A stretch of 64,000 nt of DNA, taken from positions 113,647 through 177,646 of the forward strand of contig MZZL01000049.1 of NCBI GenBank assembly GCA_002749535.1. The letters are read 5' to 3'. The notes beneath the pieces were generated by a model. The model was given only the letters and a program-made list of their open reading frames with translations, searched no databases and had not been told where the DNA came from. Positions 1 to 11,271 of this stretch are shown here, piece after piece. The DNA comes from Apophysomyces variabilis. Taxonomy: Eukaryota; Mucoromycota; Mucoromycetes; Mucorales; Mucoraceae. The stretch's first letter is position 1; each line of letters opens with the position of its first letter. Made by a program: the position numbers and the translations under genes.

Positions 1-650
1 CTAAAAGAGTTTGCAAGAAAAGACAAGGGCAACGAACCGAGCATAGTGGGTCACAGTAAAGGCAAGAAAGAATGATGGGCAGAAGTCATGGTTAACTAAT
101 TCACATTGGTCATAAGTTAAGGACCGCAAAACAATGACTCCATTATTAGTGAAATTGCGTAGAGATCAGAGGAAGGAACAAAAACAGTAATAGTGGAGCA
201 AGTGGAGGAGATTGTGAAGGAAAGGGAGGAAGAACCGCTTATTAAGTAACAGCAACCGATTGTCGGCAAGCAAGGATTTAGGAACAAAGTAGCAAGTTGG
301 TGGACAAGCCCTATGGATCACAACCGTTGGATGCTGTTGGCGTGGATGTAAACAATATCTCCATTTTTCTTGACAGTAAGGCGCTTGTGGTGAAATGTAT
401 AGAAAATAACATAGTGATCTTTGATGGAATTCTTCTAAATTTGCAAGGGCTTAAGTTGGTAACTGGTAAGTAAGGTCATAGTTAGGATGATAAATGTTTG
501 ATGTGGTGGACCTGTGTGGTTTCAAGTCTTGGAGCGCATATATTAATGCAGAAGAAATAAAGGAATTGATTTACAATACCGGTCTTATCGATGAATTGCC
601 ACATGGATAGACGACGTTGGCCTATATGGGCTACAGTTTATCCGTTCATT
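1..650. other. no gene recognised
   Basis: AT-rich sequence with no long reading frame on either strand and no recognisable RNA gene or repeat end. It leads directly into the degenerate coding remnant that follows. Confidence 0.4.
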
Positions 651-654
651 CACG

Positions 655-1275
655 TTGATCGTGAACAACGTTAAGCAATGCAAAACCCTTCCAGCAAGTA
701 CCTTTACAGCTGAGCCAGAATTATCGATAACAATAAGCAATGACCATTATGCCTGCTTACTTCAGTTTTATGCAAATACTTATGCTGATGGACACGTATT
801 GCACGACTTCCATCATTGCCCTCTTAATGAAACGTTCGTCACCAATTGGACAAAAATACAGAAGTGCCGAAGCTGAATCTCAACGAGGCTCACATATTCA
901 AGCTTTTTTTTTAAAAGGTTGGTGGAGATGAACCTCGTATCACGGCTTGGCCTGGCCAAGTTTTGTACTTTTTCACACACACTCTTCTCCTAAACGGGAT
1001 GTCTGTGGAACGCACTTTTGCGTTTATCTACTGGTATAATGGAATTTTTTCTATACAACAGACGTTTGAAGAACAGGGTGTGGAGATTTGGTCCAACTCA
1101 TTTCTCCTATTCAGCTCAGACTCAGTAACTCTCCGTTTACAGGATATTCTCTCACGTCGCCATTCCCAGTTACAGGCCGCAGCAAGCAAGAAATTCAAAA
1201 GTAGATGTTATCCCTTTGCTGAAGAAATTGATCGGTTGAATGAAATGAAGTTTACAGACAAGAAGTGCTTTTAAT
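655..1275 (+). pseudogene. degenerate conserved-ORF remnant, possibly from a mobile element
   Basis: Several short overlapping frames lack a proper ATG start but contain protein-like stretches, for example WPGQVLYFFTHTLLLNGM and CYPFAEEIDRLNEMKF. These resemble hypothetical ORFs that recur in Mucoromycota genomes and are probably spread by transposons; that resemblance is from memory and is not a database result. The frame is broken at least twice, including at an A/T-rich stretch near 900-915, so a functional product is unlikely. I cannot name the family. Confidence 0.3.
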
Positions 1276-1439
1276 TTTTTTTTATTTTTTTACAACATCT
1301 ATTTGCTATGTTAATTGCGTTTATTTTGACTTCGACTTCTTTTACCTTAAGGACGTCTCCATCGCGACAACAAGGTTGCGGAAAAAGCTTCCAGTACTGG
1401 AAACTCCTTTAATACAACCAACTTCTGATGGGTCGCTGC

Positions 1440-2290
1440 ACTATGCCGCGTTCGCTCAGCGGCCGCCAGCTGGTCTAGCCTGGCATAGAAGGCATTTACT
1501 TAAAAGTTTAATAAGGTGATATTATTAGCACAGGTTAATGTAATAAGTGGTTTATTACCTCGCTGCTTCGCCAGCTTGGTTTTTGGACGACAGGGACTGG
1601 GGAGTCCTCACCTTCACTCTCCTCTTCTGACATCAACTGTTTGGCAAGGATGTTCCCCGAGTCCTCGCCGAACTCCTCCACAAGGGCTACTCTGTGCTTG
1701 TTGAAGAGCCTTGTTCGCGTCTTCAATTTCTATAAAGATAAATGTTCGATGGATTTATGTATTGAAATCGGATTTTACCTCGTAGACGGCGTTGTCGGCC
1801 AGCTTTTGTTCTCATCACGTCTTTCTTTTCTGTGGAACAATTCTTTGATTGCTTTTGGTTGTCAAACAACCGGCAAATCTTCCCACGCAAGCTACTCGGA
1901 TTGACCATGAGCGATGGCTGGCCAAGGACATAACGTTCGACCTTATTCTGTCACACTGCGGTTGTGAGCAGAGTCGAAACGTTCCTCAAATCTCCATCCT
2001 TCCCCGCGAATTTGGGCTACGAAGCTGCGGAGCAGCCTCTGTAATAAAGCTAAGTTATAATCTATGACATTGCTGTTGTATTTACCGAAATCTCAGGGTC
2101 CTGAGGTCCAGCTATTCTTCTGCTAATAGCTTGACTACCCGCACCAGTGCTCTGGGAAGCTGAGCTGTGATCGCGTTGCATCTCACCAAGCAACGCGATC
2201 TGACTGTAGGTCTCAACCAACATTGTCGTGCAATCATTCGGCATTCAGCTGCTGTTGCTGGCTGAGCTCTCTCAGCTCATCTTCTACATT
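1440..2290 (-). pseudogene. decayed conserved hypothetical gene
   Basis: Read on the minus strand from about 2290, pieces in different frames form a protein-like series. First comes a DELRELSQQQQLNAE segment that looks coiled-coil. A Gln/Ser-rich stretch follows at about 2244-2062. Then a basic piece ending RRLRGKIRFQY lies near 1760-1900. Last is an acidic piece, MSEEESEGEDS followed by KPSWRSSEV, at 1726-1535. The acidic cluster followed by P-S-W-R-S recalls a recurrent ORF family of Mucoromycota. Several in-frame stops and frame changes show that it is not functional. No reaction or role can be assigned. Confidence 0.3.
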
Positions 2291-2299
2291 GATCACCTG

Positions 2300-3235
2300 C
2301 CGGCTAAGTATAGCCAAAGTCAACTGTTCGCCAGTGAAAGGGTAAAAGTCTGGACTTTATCATCCTTAAGATTTGTGTGACTTTTATGTAACTTGGATTG
2401 GCTTAACACAGTTTTACACTTTAGCTGAGAAACACATTGACTCTATTAGTTTGCTATTTTTTGGGCTATTTCGTTGTGAGCGGGTCCCCCTGAGGGTCCC
2501 CTACTTTTGACTGATACTCCAAACAGCAGACTCGGGCAAAAGGGATCCCGGAACCCGTGACTTCGTCGTCTCCCCCTCCCCCCTAACGTGACAAAAACTG
2601 GGTGACATCGGTTCAGCCGTGCCATATCAAGGCACAGGTGACGGCAGTTGGGTTCCTGCTTTGCGCTTCTCTGGCAGCATTGCGTTCAGCAAAACATTGG
2701 TTACGTGATTGAGATATTAGTGGAATTGAGTCCGCACTTCAAGTGGAACTTGTTCTCTTCTCATTTGAATAGTATGTCAGGGGTACGTTACCCTTACATA
2801 CTTCACTTGATGAAAACATAAACAATAAAGTCAGGAGAGCTGTTTCCATTTTTTTGTTTCTCACGCGCCATTTCACTTTCACTTTAATCCATATAGCACG
2901 TTAAAGCTATTATTTGAGGTTGTTTCAACATTTCTGAAGTTTCATTCAGGTGCAGAAACCCAACGATAATGGCAGAAGGTTACAAGCCAGATGGAGCTTG
3001 TGAGACAAGGCTCTGTGTAACTTCTGGGACAATCTTGTGGAAGCTAAGTCCAGCATTGATATGTTGGTTGCCTCCAGTGAGAACATTGGGAGGCGCTTTC
3101 TCCGATTCACAGAGCTGAACGTCCTCAGTGCAATTGATGATATAGGTGAAACTGATAACTTACCAGCTATGAACTTTTAGTTAAAAATGGAGTGATTACG
3201 GTAGTAATGAACGTGTCACTGACCGCACCTTCGTT
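2300..3235. other. no gene recognised
   Basis: No reading frame of note. The stretch includes a small GC-rich patch (2480-2660) inside otherwise AT-rich DNA. I see no tRNA, rRNA or clear repeat end. Confidence 0.35.
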
Positions 3236-3239
3236 AACA

Positions 3240-3660
3240 TACAGATATGAACAAGAATAGCAGGCTTGGGAAAAGGCAACGAGTTCCAGCATCTCGCAAA
3301 GAAAACGACAAGACCCTGTCAAATTCCTTCGATGAGCGCAAGGCCGAGGAGACTACCGTTTAAAATGTCAAGACCGAAGATGTCGCGGTTCACCAGGTCC
3401 AAGACGGCGTGGGAATCCAGGACGAAAATGATGATATAAATCAAGAACATGTCGAGGCGGATTACGAAGAACTCTTATCACAAAAGACGACCGAATCAGT
3501 GCGAGCTATCGCGTTCCATTTTTTTGACTCACAAGGAACGGTAGTTGGACTGTTCAGGAGTACCTCGGAGGCCTTGTTTTGTGAACCAGCAAGACTTGCC
3601 ACCAAAGTTGTGATGATATCGGCAAGCCATCATTTCAGACAGGAATTGCCTCAGTAACCC
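3240..3660 (+). pseudogene. fragment of an unrecognised acidic protein ORF
   Basis: The plus strand from about 3247 reads MNKNSRLGKRQRVPASRKEND, then a Glu-rich stretch broken by a stop near 3362. It continues in frame to 3657 with an acidic DENDDINQEHVEADYEELL segment and a hydrophobic tail. Charged-residue bias suggests former coding DNA, probably part of a mobile-element or repeat-associated ORF. No domain is recognised. Confidence 0.25.
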
Positions 3661-5140
3661 CTCCTTCAAATTATTTGAGCGCCGTTGTGATAACTAGACG
3701 CCGTTTGACATATTACCCAGTAAGAATAGTAAGAGAGAAGTGGAGAAATAAAGCACCGGTAACGTCACAGCAACTGATCGCACGAGCAGGTAGTATGTGA
3801 TGGAAGGATGCACAAGACGGTACCTTCTTTAGCATTTCTATCTGTACTTTCCATATATACGGTTTCTATTTCTTCGATGCAATGTCATTCATTGAATAAG
3901 ACATTGTTTTATTATTCCATCCTGATCCGTACCCTTTTCCTTTTGTATAGCCTATTGAGTTCTCGGGGACTCCTTTCCCCACATCTTAGTAGCTTCTTGT
4001 ATAGCTTTCCTATGCATAGATTCTCTTTATCTGCTGCGATATTGTTAGTGAGACGCTCCTATTGGCTTAACATTTTAGATTGTTATAGTAAGTGTTTAAC
4101 CTTTGTGTAGCCCTGTGAGATCTCGGGCAGTCCATCAGTTGCTGAGCTGTGGCTGTGGCTTGTTCTTCCGCTTTCCTTCTTGATGTCCTACTGGCTGATT
4201 TGTCAAGTGGCGTTTAGTTAGTCATAGCCACTCTCAAATAATTTGGGGGAGTGGTACCCGAGGGGAGTGGCCAATGGAATTCTCGAAATTAACGTGGTAT
4301 TGGTTACCCTTTAGGGTATTTGGTTGCTTTTCGGTCATTCTTTTTTTTTCATACAAAGAAATGAAAAAGCAAAATTGTTTAAAAGCCAACTCGTATCATA
4401 TGAAAGATACTTTTGCGCCGACGAAGTAAGATGTCATTGCGCTGAATGGGGTTTATTTCCACCACGGTAACAGGGTAGGAAAAATCCCTAAAGTAGTAGG
4501 AAAGAGAGAAAAGTAGCGACCACCAAAAGTACTAAAAAGTATGGATCACTAAAAAGAAAAGTGAAAGTGGACTATGAAGAACGGTATTATTGGAAAATAA
4601 AGAAGTAGAAAACTTCCTATAGTATAGTTATGGTAAACAGAGAGTATTTTCTGGAGCAAGTATGGTCATCATAGTTGGAAAAGTACTTTTACGTTAAAAT
4701 TCATCTGACATTTTCCCTTATCGGGAATTAAGTGAGATGAGCTTTGTTCCGTGTTTTTTTACTGATCACACTGCTAGTAAAATAAGCAGTATTTCATCAC
4801 TAACCTATTTTTATGCAGATGGTCGTGATTCAGGCAGCTATTCCAATAACATCAACACCATCTGAACATTGCTACACTGCTTTTCAGGATTGCAACTCTT
4901 AATCTCATATAAACGTATTTAACTACATCCGTATCTTATATAAGCAGTTAATGCTTCTAAAATCTAAGTTGTTTATTTCTTTTAATTATACTAGATTCAA
5001 ATTTTACTTTCACGAATTACTCCAAGTGACAGATAGTTTCAGCTCTTCGGCTCCAGTTCGGTTTTAATTCTTCGGTTTTTTTTTGGGGGGGGGGGGAAAC
5101 CGTACACTCAAATGACAGCGGATTGATTTATGTCGTTTGT
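3661..5140. other. no gene recognised; AT-rich spacer
   Basis: No convincing gene. A 100-codon plus-strand frame at 3808-4110 is hydrophobic and low in complexity, and I do not accept it. Immediately before the next gene there is an unusual homopolymer pair, nine T (5076-5084) followed by twelve G (5085-5096). Confidence 0.4.
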
Positions 5141-5146
5141 TTATCG

Positions 5147-5156
5147 TATATAAAAG
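5147..5156 (+). promoter_or_regulatory. TATA-like box of the secreted-protein gene at 5441
   Basis: A TATATAAAA motif lies about 290 nt before the coding ATG. The long distance fits a 5'-UTR intron between them: possible donor gtatgg near 5277, acceptor ending at 5439. Confidence 0.4.
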
Positions 5157-5440
5157 GCACATTCGATATCATGACCCTCGAATCCAAACATCATTTCCTA
5201 GCACCTGTTGCAGTACTATCGTAACAAGAACCACACGAACAATTTCCCTGAACTTGCAAGCACTGATCACACTCACGTATGGCTCTTTGATTTAATTTAC
5301 CGTAGTATTCTTAGAGTAGCAGTGCTTTAAACTGACATGTTTATGGAATTTGCTGTTACAATAGGGTAACTCCACCAGACTCTTTCTCGTTTACTCTGCT
5401 ATTGGGATAATTCAAGACATACGGATTCATGAACTTCAGA

Positions 5441-5710
5441 ATGTCGATCTTACCTCTTTTTGTTCTCTTCTCCATCTTTTTCGCTTGCACCGTCGAAGCA
5501 CTTTGGTGTCAATGCATCACAAATTCTGGTGATCCTTTCAACGACTTAGACCAAACATACTCTGTTTGTGTGCAAGTGCCGGGAGCACAGTATCAACCGT
5601 CGGACTGGTTTGGCCTTAGGCAAGCAAGGTGTGACGTTGGTTCGCAATCCTCGGTGTTTATAAGCAAATGCAAAGCTTATGGTTCTGATACTGTTCCCAA
5701 TTGTTATTAA
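5441..5710 (+). CDS. small secreted cysteine-rich protein (89 aa)
   Basis: Residues 1-20 form a textbook signal peptide (MSILPLFVLFSIFFACTVEA) with predicted cleavage before LWCQC. The mature ~69-residue chain has six cysteines (WCQC near the N-terminus, then four more ending NCY), enough for three disulphides. I prefer the ATG at 5441 to the in-frame ATG at 5429: a polypyrimidine/AG acceptor ends at 5439, one base before it, and a 5'-UTR intron ending just before the ATG is also seen in the 36.1 kb gene. No family is recognised. The size and cysteine pattern fit an apoplastic effector or cell-surface peptide. The gene is monocistronic with a TATA box upstream. Confidence 0.65.
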   Translation: MSILPLFVLFSIFFACTVEALWCQCITNSGDPFNDLDQTYSVCVQVPGAQYQPSDWFGLRQARCDVGSQSSVFISKCKAYGSDTVPNCY

Positions 5711-6430
5711 AGAAAAAGGAAATGGGAATTATTAACCCACTTTCTTTGCGGAATATTGCCCCTCCGTCTGACTGCTAAATAGGATCAGTTATTAGATATG
5801 AAGAGCCAACGCTGAATAAAAAGAGGGAATCAACGAATTTTGGGAAGTTGAAATGCTGGCGAAGTTAAATATAAACAAACACACAAAGCGTAAATGCTAC
5901 AAGTGGAAAAAGAAAAATAACGAGGATCTGTACTAAATTGGAAAAAGAAGATCGATCTCGACGGTATCTAAACTATTAGAATATCTTTTATAGGATATAG
6001 CGCTCGTCTTATCGAAACTCCCCTGAAATGTTAACAGACCAATTTCACATGCAAGGCCACAGGCCAAACTGACACGGGTATGCACACACCACATTCAGCT
6101 ACGCATTGAGCTGAGATGAAATAATCAAAGCCCTGGAAGAAAATCAAGGATTATTACTGGTAAACAAAGCAATCACAATGTGTCCCAAAACCGTCTAAGC
6201 TCACCCCACATATGTACGAAAGCCAAGAATTGCAAAGTGCATAAAACATGATTACGCCACTTCCGAACAAAGCGACCACTACTGAGCTGGAAGATATTTT
6301 CTTTGTACGGGGAACAGTGTGTGGAAACGAGACTATTTTGCCCATTTTCACATACTAAGAGCGTAGGAGCATTGAAGAAAGAGGGCAGCTTTTAATTTTC
6401 CAGAATATTCATTGTGAGGAGTACAGTATA
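5711..6430. other. no gene recognised
   Basis: 3' flank of the secreted-protein gene followed by unassigned AT-rich sequence. Short antisense frames at 6154-6351 lack coding character. Confidence 0.35.
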
Positions 6431-6432
6431 CC

Positions 6433-6641
6433 ACAGGTGGGCCCTAACCAGGCGGGTCATAGTCGGGCCGGGTCATGGTATTGGCGCACGGGCCACTGGG
6501 CTGAGCTAAGATCTTAGCCCAGAGGTCGGCACGCTAAGGACGATCACACTATGACCCGCCAATTGACCCGTGGCCATATCGGGTGACCATAGCGGATGAC
6601 ACGAAGCCCTGGGCCCAAACCAGGCCCAACTTCGAGTCCTA
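6433..6641. mobile_element. GC-rich hAT-type MITE, decayed copy
   Basis: A strikingly GC-rich block in an AT-rich setting, built from GGGCC/GGCCC words that pair with one another (for example gggcgggtc and gacccgcc). It is homologous to the blocks at 37529-37721 and 44634-44859, sharing words such as ttgacccgtgg. Its right end (gagtccta) matches the shared inverted terminus. The left terminus is degraded, so this is the oldest-looking of the three copies. Confidence 0.55.
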
Positions 6642-6644
6642 GTA

Positions 6645-8135
6645 AAGAGACATTTACAAGAATAAAAGCGAACGCAAGGGAACACAACGTGTAACTCTTT
6701 CCAAGCTCCCAATGATGGAGATTTGTCTAGCTCATTGTTGGGAAAGTAGAGGTTTTTAACTGTAGATAACCTGTGGCCTCGAGCAAGGCACAACCCAGAG
6801 GACGATGTCGATGGATGACCTCATGGACACTTAATCCTAACGTTAGTCAACTTGCGACAATATGCCTGTAGCACCATTTCTTTTTTAAAAATTGCAAGCC
6901 GTCGTGACCAGACCACGCTGACCTTCATCCGGATGAGGGGCATAAGCACGGTGCCTGTCCTCGCTCAAACAAGCTTTTCTGAAAAGGATCGGTAAAAGGT
7001 ACTCGGCATGGTTTCAGCCTCCAAGATCAAGAGCCATGCAAAACATTTTCGTAAGTACTACCTCGATAACGTGCATATCTGCGTAAGTGGTCACCTATCC
7101 CAACAAATTGGGCTTCCAGGTTATCAGCAATTCCTGATTCCACATATGACGACAGCGATGTGCAGCAGATTGTGATCAATGTCGGTGATAACGCTTTTGG
7201 GAATAAGCTGAAAGCAACAGAAAAGGGTTTTATTTATATGGATGCCAGGATGGTAACGAACGTTCTGCAAAAGAGAAATATTTGATCTTTCTTTCTAATA
7301 CATTTCCATAGTTGGCTTTGAATAAAAATGCTCCCAATGAGAGCCATGATGCAGAGCCGTCGCTGTTGCGCATGAAAGGTGAACAATAAGGAACTCTTTC
7401 TTACTGCTTAAACGCGTTCATCAACTTTTGGCTCTCTTCCTGCATCCTTTCTCGTTTACTTCTTTTACATCCCCTTATACTTCTTCTTATTTTTCCATCC
7501 CGCTCCTGGTGATCCTTTTATTCTGCCTTTTTCGTTTGTCACTCTGGTGTTCCACACCTTTTCACATTTGACACACCCACTCTATCATGTCCCCTTCATT
7601 TCTGTTAGCACCCGCCTCATCTTTCAGGCTGCAGTATTCATGTCTGCCTTGCTTTTTCTTACTCTAGCCTTTTCCTCCGAAATATTTTTTACTTAAGTTT
7701 AACATTAAGGTCGTTTTGCAAGACTAAGAAACTTAACAGGTCTCTTATTATACACACGGTCTGTTGGGATGAACGCCGTTATTGTTATGGAATTGGTGTA
7801 AGGAATAAAATCTTTTTCTCTGTTTTGTGCATGACATTTAAAATATCTACAGAAAGAAACGCGTATTTGTGTCTGTTCAGAACTGTAGCCGGATTGTTTT
7901 TAGCAACGCATATTTTACAACAATCATATTGCTCTATCGCACAGCAACAAAAGCATGTGCGAGGGAAAAGTGTGTAAAAACAAGATGCTTAGAAAAAGTA
8001 TGCACAAAGAATAGGCCTGAGCTGAACTTGTCAGAGACCGTACTGTTGCACTTTGTATTTATAAGGTCATTCATATCTTCGTCATGATTTTGACGCATAT
8101 GCCATATATTATTTCAATGTATTTATTAAGGATCT
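6645..8135. other. no gene recognised
   Basis: Mostly AT- and pyrimidine-rich sequence (a long C/T-rich tract at about 7400-7680). A short protein-like fragment (VINVGDNAFGNKLKATEKGF near 7170-7235) sits between stops and is not assignable. No RNA gene was seen. Confidence 0.35.
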
Positions 8136-8142
8136 CTAAGCG

Positions 8143-11100
8143 TTAAGTGGTACGTGACGTACCAGTTATCAAGGATACGCTCTCCCAAAAATCCATGTAC
8201 TTCTGCAGCAGCGCTTGATCAATTCGAGGGGCTACAAGACCACCAGCTGCGTCAAGTGCTCGCTTAGTATTGCGCATGTCGTAGTTTGGCATGCCTTCAT
8301 AAACCTCCCAACGAGTAAGATGACCATAGACAGGTTCCGTCAGCATTGGTATGAGTGGCATGAGCATATTATTCTCAAGCTCAGGACTCTCGCTCAGGCA
8401 CTGGAGCCACTGTGGGTAAGGTAAGCCTTTGAGCTGTTTGCCACATTGAGAGAGAAGATCAAAGAGATCAGTCAGCGCATCCTTATGCAAAGGAACAAGG
8501 TGGTAGGCGCGCGAAAGGTTCGAGTCATCACTTGCCATCCGTATCAGAGCCTGGCTCACGTAGTCTACCGTCACGAACTGTTTGCCCTGGTTTGGCAAGA
8601 TCGGGTAGCTTCCAAGCGCGATGCAACCTTGGATTAGTCGGGCGACAAAATCTTTGGGATTCCCAGCACCAGTTTGACTGTCTCCCATGATGAAACCAGG
8701 ACGGTAGACGGAAACCGGGACTCCACGCCTTTGTGCCTCCCAGACAAGCTGTTCAGCAACCCATTGGCTCTGTGAGTATCCAGTGTCATACTTGAGACCA
8801 GTCAAATAGTTGATCATATCGGTGTCTTCATAAACAACATCAACACGCTTCAGCACGCTGACAGGACCAAACGCAGAAATCGAGGATACATAATGGAGCG
8901 CTTTTGGCTTTCCTGAAGTGACAAATCTTAAGACATTAATAGTCCCTGTGATATTAGCAGGCCTGTGAACAGTGTATGGTTGTACGTAGTTGACATGCGC
9001 ACCAAGGTGGAAGACGACATCGCTAGATACTGATAATCCGTCAAAGTGAGCTTGTCCCAAACCGAAACATTCTTGCGACAGGTCCCCTGCCAGAGCTAAT
9101 AAACGGGTTGGGAAATAGCTTTCCCAAAGACCGTAAAAGCACATGTTTTTTCGAATGCGGTCCAGTGCTGCATTATTGCTTGAGGCTCGCACGAGGCAAG
9201 TAACTTGCTTGACATTAGGAATTGCCAGTAGATCGCGAAGAACAAATGCACCGAGAAACCCTGTTGCCCCTGTGAGGAACACGTGGCCACGGTCCGGGCT
9301 TCTCCATCTTCGTATGTTTCCTGGAAGCGGACGAACAGTTTCTATCAGATGAGCGTCAGCCAGAAGTGCCGAGAAATCGTCCACTGAGGAAAAGCCATTA
9401 GCTTGATACTGATTGTCAATGAAATGTGCCAGATCAACCAGGATGGGATGCTTGTAGATTGCTTGAACAGGAAACGGACGTTTGATATACCTGCTGATAT
9501 CTGTCGCCATCCTAGCCGCCCTCAAAGAGTCTCCACCTATTGCCAAGAAATCGTCGTCGCTCTTGACAGAGTGAAGATCAAGCAGTCGACACCATAACGA
9601 GCTGAGAAAAGCCTGGTTGTCGAGAACAGTACCCTTTGCTGCTGCGTCGCTGGTTTGATTGGTCATTCCGGAACTCCTTCTGCTCGATCCACTGTTGTAC
9701 CATTGCTGAGCTAATGCCTTCCGATCGACCTTCCCATTAGACGTGAGCGGCAGGCTTTTTGTAATGCAAATACGGGGACGCATGTAGGTTGGCAGCTTTT
9801 TCTGCAAGTAGCGCTCAATCTGCTGTTTCGTTTGCTCTTCCCTTTCCATAGTCGTCTCGTCACTAAGACATACGATAAATCCTACAAGGTACTTGTCGCC
9901 CAATTCGGTTTCCTGGACAATCACAGCAGCATCTCGGACAAGGCCACTCGCGCGCTGAATTGCCTCGATCTCCTCCACCTCAATACGATGGCCTCGAATC
10001 TTCACTTGAGTGTCGCTTCGTCCATGGTAATACAGCACACCTCCGTCGCTTCTGCTGCCTAGGTCTCCGGTCCTGTACAGTCGGATAACTTCCCCCTCGA
10101 TGAGACTATCCAGCTCGACAAAGCGTTCACCGTTTTGTTCAGGTCTGTTCCAGTATCCACGTGCAAGGCCGTGTCCGCCAATATATATCTCTCCAACCTC
10201 ATTTACGCCTACAGGACATCTTGCCTCATCCAACAGGAAAACTTGCGTGTTGTCAATCGGCTTGCCAATAGGTACGATTTCATTCTCAAGGTCCTTGGGC
10301 GTTATCTCATGAATAAGCGAAATAGTCGAGCCCTCGGTTGGTCCATAAGCGTTGAACAACTTGGCAGGGGGTGCAGTTTGAAACACCTTGCGAAGTGCTT
10401 GGATGTTGGCAGGCTCGCCACCAATAATGACTTGGTGCAATCCGTCAAAGGTGTCTGGACATGAATGAACGGTTTGATTGAACAAAGCTGTGGTAATTAG
10501 TAATGTGGTGACCTGTTGCTGACGCAAGGTGACCCTGAGTGCATACGGATCAATCGTAGTCTGTTTTGGGAGTATGATGCTTGTACCTCCATTAAGGATC
10601 GCTCCCCATATTTCAAAGAGAGACGCATCGAACGATGGGTTACTGATCGATGCAACCCTCTCGTGAGCGTTGAGAGTCACGTAATGCGGTGCAACTGTGA
10701 GCCGAGTGATACCACGTGCCAGAAGCTGTACCGCCTTCGGTCTGCCCGTCGTACCCGACGTAAAGAGGATATGTGTTCGATGATCTGCGGCGCTACCTGG
10801 TGTATCCTTCATCGTACCTTGGGATATAGGATATTCTTGGTGCCAACAGTCTTCCACCAGAATACACGTAGCCTGAGCAACACGAAGTTGGAAAGCAGCG
10901 GATGTCAACACGAAGCGCGTGCCGACATCATCGAGCATGCTATATAGTCTTTCGTCAGGAGCATCCGGATCTAATGGTACACAAGTTCCACCGGCTCGTA
11001 TTATTGCAAGCTGGCAGACAACCTGATCAGGGCTCATCTTGAGCAATATGCCAATTGGCTCTTCGTAACGGATACCAAGTTTAGTTAGTCGAGCTGCAAG

Positions 11101-11271
11101 AACATTGGCACGTCGATCGAGTTCCAAGTATGACAGAGATTGAGGCCCATAGATTACTGCGACAGCAGTGCAACGCTCGCTAACTTGGTGGCGGAAAATA
11201 GAGTCGAGTCCCAGATGATCGGGACTTCCCCTTTGAGAACCTTCGTAGATTCCAGGTATGGCGGACAACAT
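8143..11271 (-). CDS. NRPS-like carboxylate reductase (A-PCP-R), 1042 aa
   Basis: Monomodular enzyme expected to adenylate a carboxylic or amino acid, load it on a phosphopantetheinyl carrier and release it by NAD(P)H reduction to an aldehyde or alcohol. Visible A-domain cores are LSYLEL (~46-51), FTSGTTGRPKAV (~170-181), FDASLFE (~214-220), NAYGPTEGS (~307-315), YRTGDLGS (~399-406) and NGKVDRKAL (~512-520). The carrier motif GGDSL puts the phosphopantetheine serine at residue 582. A reductase Rossmann motif, TGATGFLG, lies at ~667-674, with YVSS at ~794. The short-chain-dehydrogenase-type Y-x3-K motif reads YSQSQ (832-836), so the usual Lys is Gln. By-eye alignment gives the specificity code DAFLIGATIK; the substrate is unknown. 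The ATG at 11271 gives full A-domain coverage. There is no intron in 3.1 kb and no condensation domain. It differs from Lys2-type aminoadipate reductase in lacking the long N-terminal region. Neighbours are unrelated. Confidence 0.9.
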   Translation of the reverse strand: MLSAIPGIYEGSQRGSPDHLGLDSIFRHQVSERCTAVAVIYGPQSLSYLELDRRANVLAARLTKLGIRYEEPIGILLKMSPDQVVCQLAIIRAGGTCVPLDPDAPDERLYSMLDDVGTRFVLTSAAFQLRVAQATCILVEDCWHQEYPISQGTMKDTPGSAADHRTHILFTSGTTGRPKAVQLLARGITRLTVAPHYVTLNAHERVASISNPSFDASLFEIWGAILNGGTSIILPKQTTIDPYALRVTLRQQQVTTLLITTALFNQTVHSCPDTFDGLHQVIIGGEPANIQALRKVFQTAPPAKLFNAYGPTEGSTISLIHEITPKDLENEIVPIGKPIDNTQVFLLDEARCPVGVNEVGEIYIGGHGLARGYWNRPEQNGERFVELDSLIEGEVIRLYRTGDLGSRSDGGVLYYHGRSDTQVKIRGHRIEVEEIEAIQRASGLVRDAAVIVQETELGDKYLVGFIVCLSDETTMEREEQTKQQIERYLQKKLPTYMRPRICITKSLPLTSNGKVDRKALAQQWYNSGSSRRSSGMTNQTSDAAAKGTVLDNQAFLSSLWCRLLDLHSVKSDDDFLAIGGDSLRAARMATDISRYIKRPFPVQAIYKHPILVDLAHFIDNQYQANGFSSVDDFSALLADAHLIETVRPLPGNIRRWRSPDRGHVFLTGATGFLGAFVLRDLLAIPNVKQVTCLVRASSNNAALDRIRKNMCFYGLWESYFPTRLLALAGDLSQECFGLGQAHFDGLSVSSDVVFHLGAHVNYVQPYTVHRPANITGTINVLRFVTSGKPKALHYVSSISAFGPVSVLKRVDVVYEDTDMINYLTGLKYDTGYSQSQWVAEQLVWEAQRRGVPVSVYRPGFIMGDSQTGAGNPKDFVARLIQGCIALGSYPILPNQGKQFVTVDYVSQALIRMASDDSNLSRAYHLVPLHKDALTDLFDLLSQCGKQLKGLPYPQWLQCLSESPELENNMLMPLIPMLTEPVYGHLTRWEVYEGMPNYDMRNTKRALDAAGGLVAPRIDQALLQKYMDFWESVSLITGTSRTT

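Noticed and set aside
3808..4110. 100-codon plus-strand frame
   Set aside because: Low-complexity hydrophobic composition from pyrimidine-rich DNA, no start context and no supporting motif.
5076..5096. T9-G12 homopolymer junction as a telomere-like or regulatory element
   Set aside because: A single isolated tract without repeat units; may be a sequencing or assembly artefact. Noted only within the spacer.
10516..10947. 143-codon plus-strand frame inside the reductase gene
   Set aside because: It is antisense to the well-supported A domain and reflects its codon bias only.
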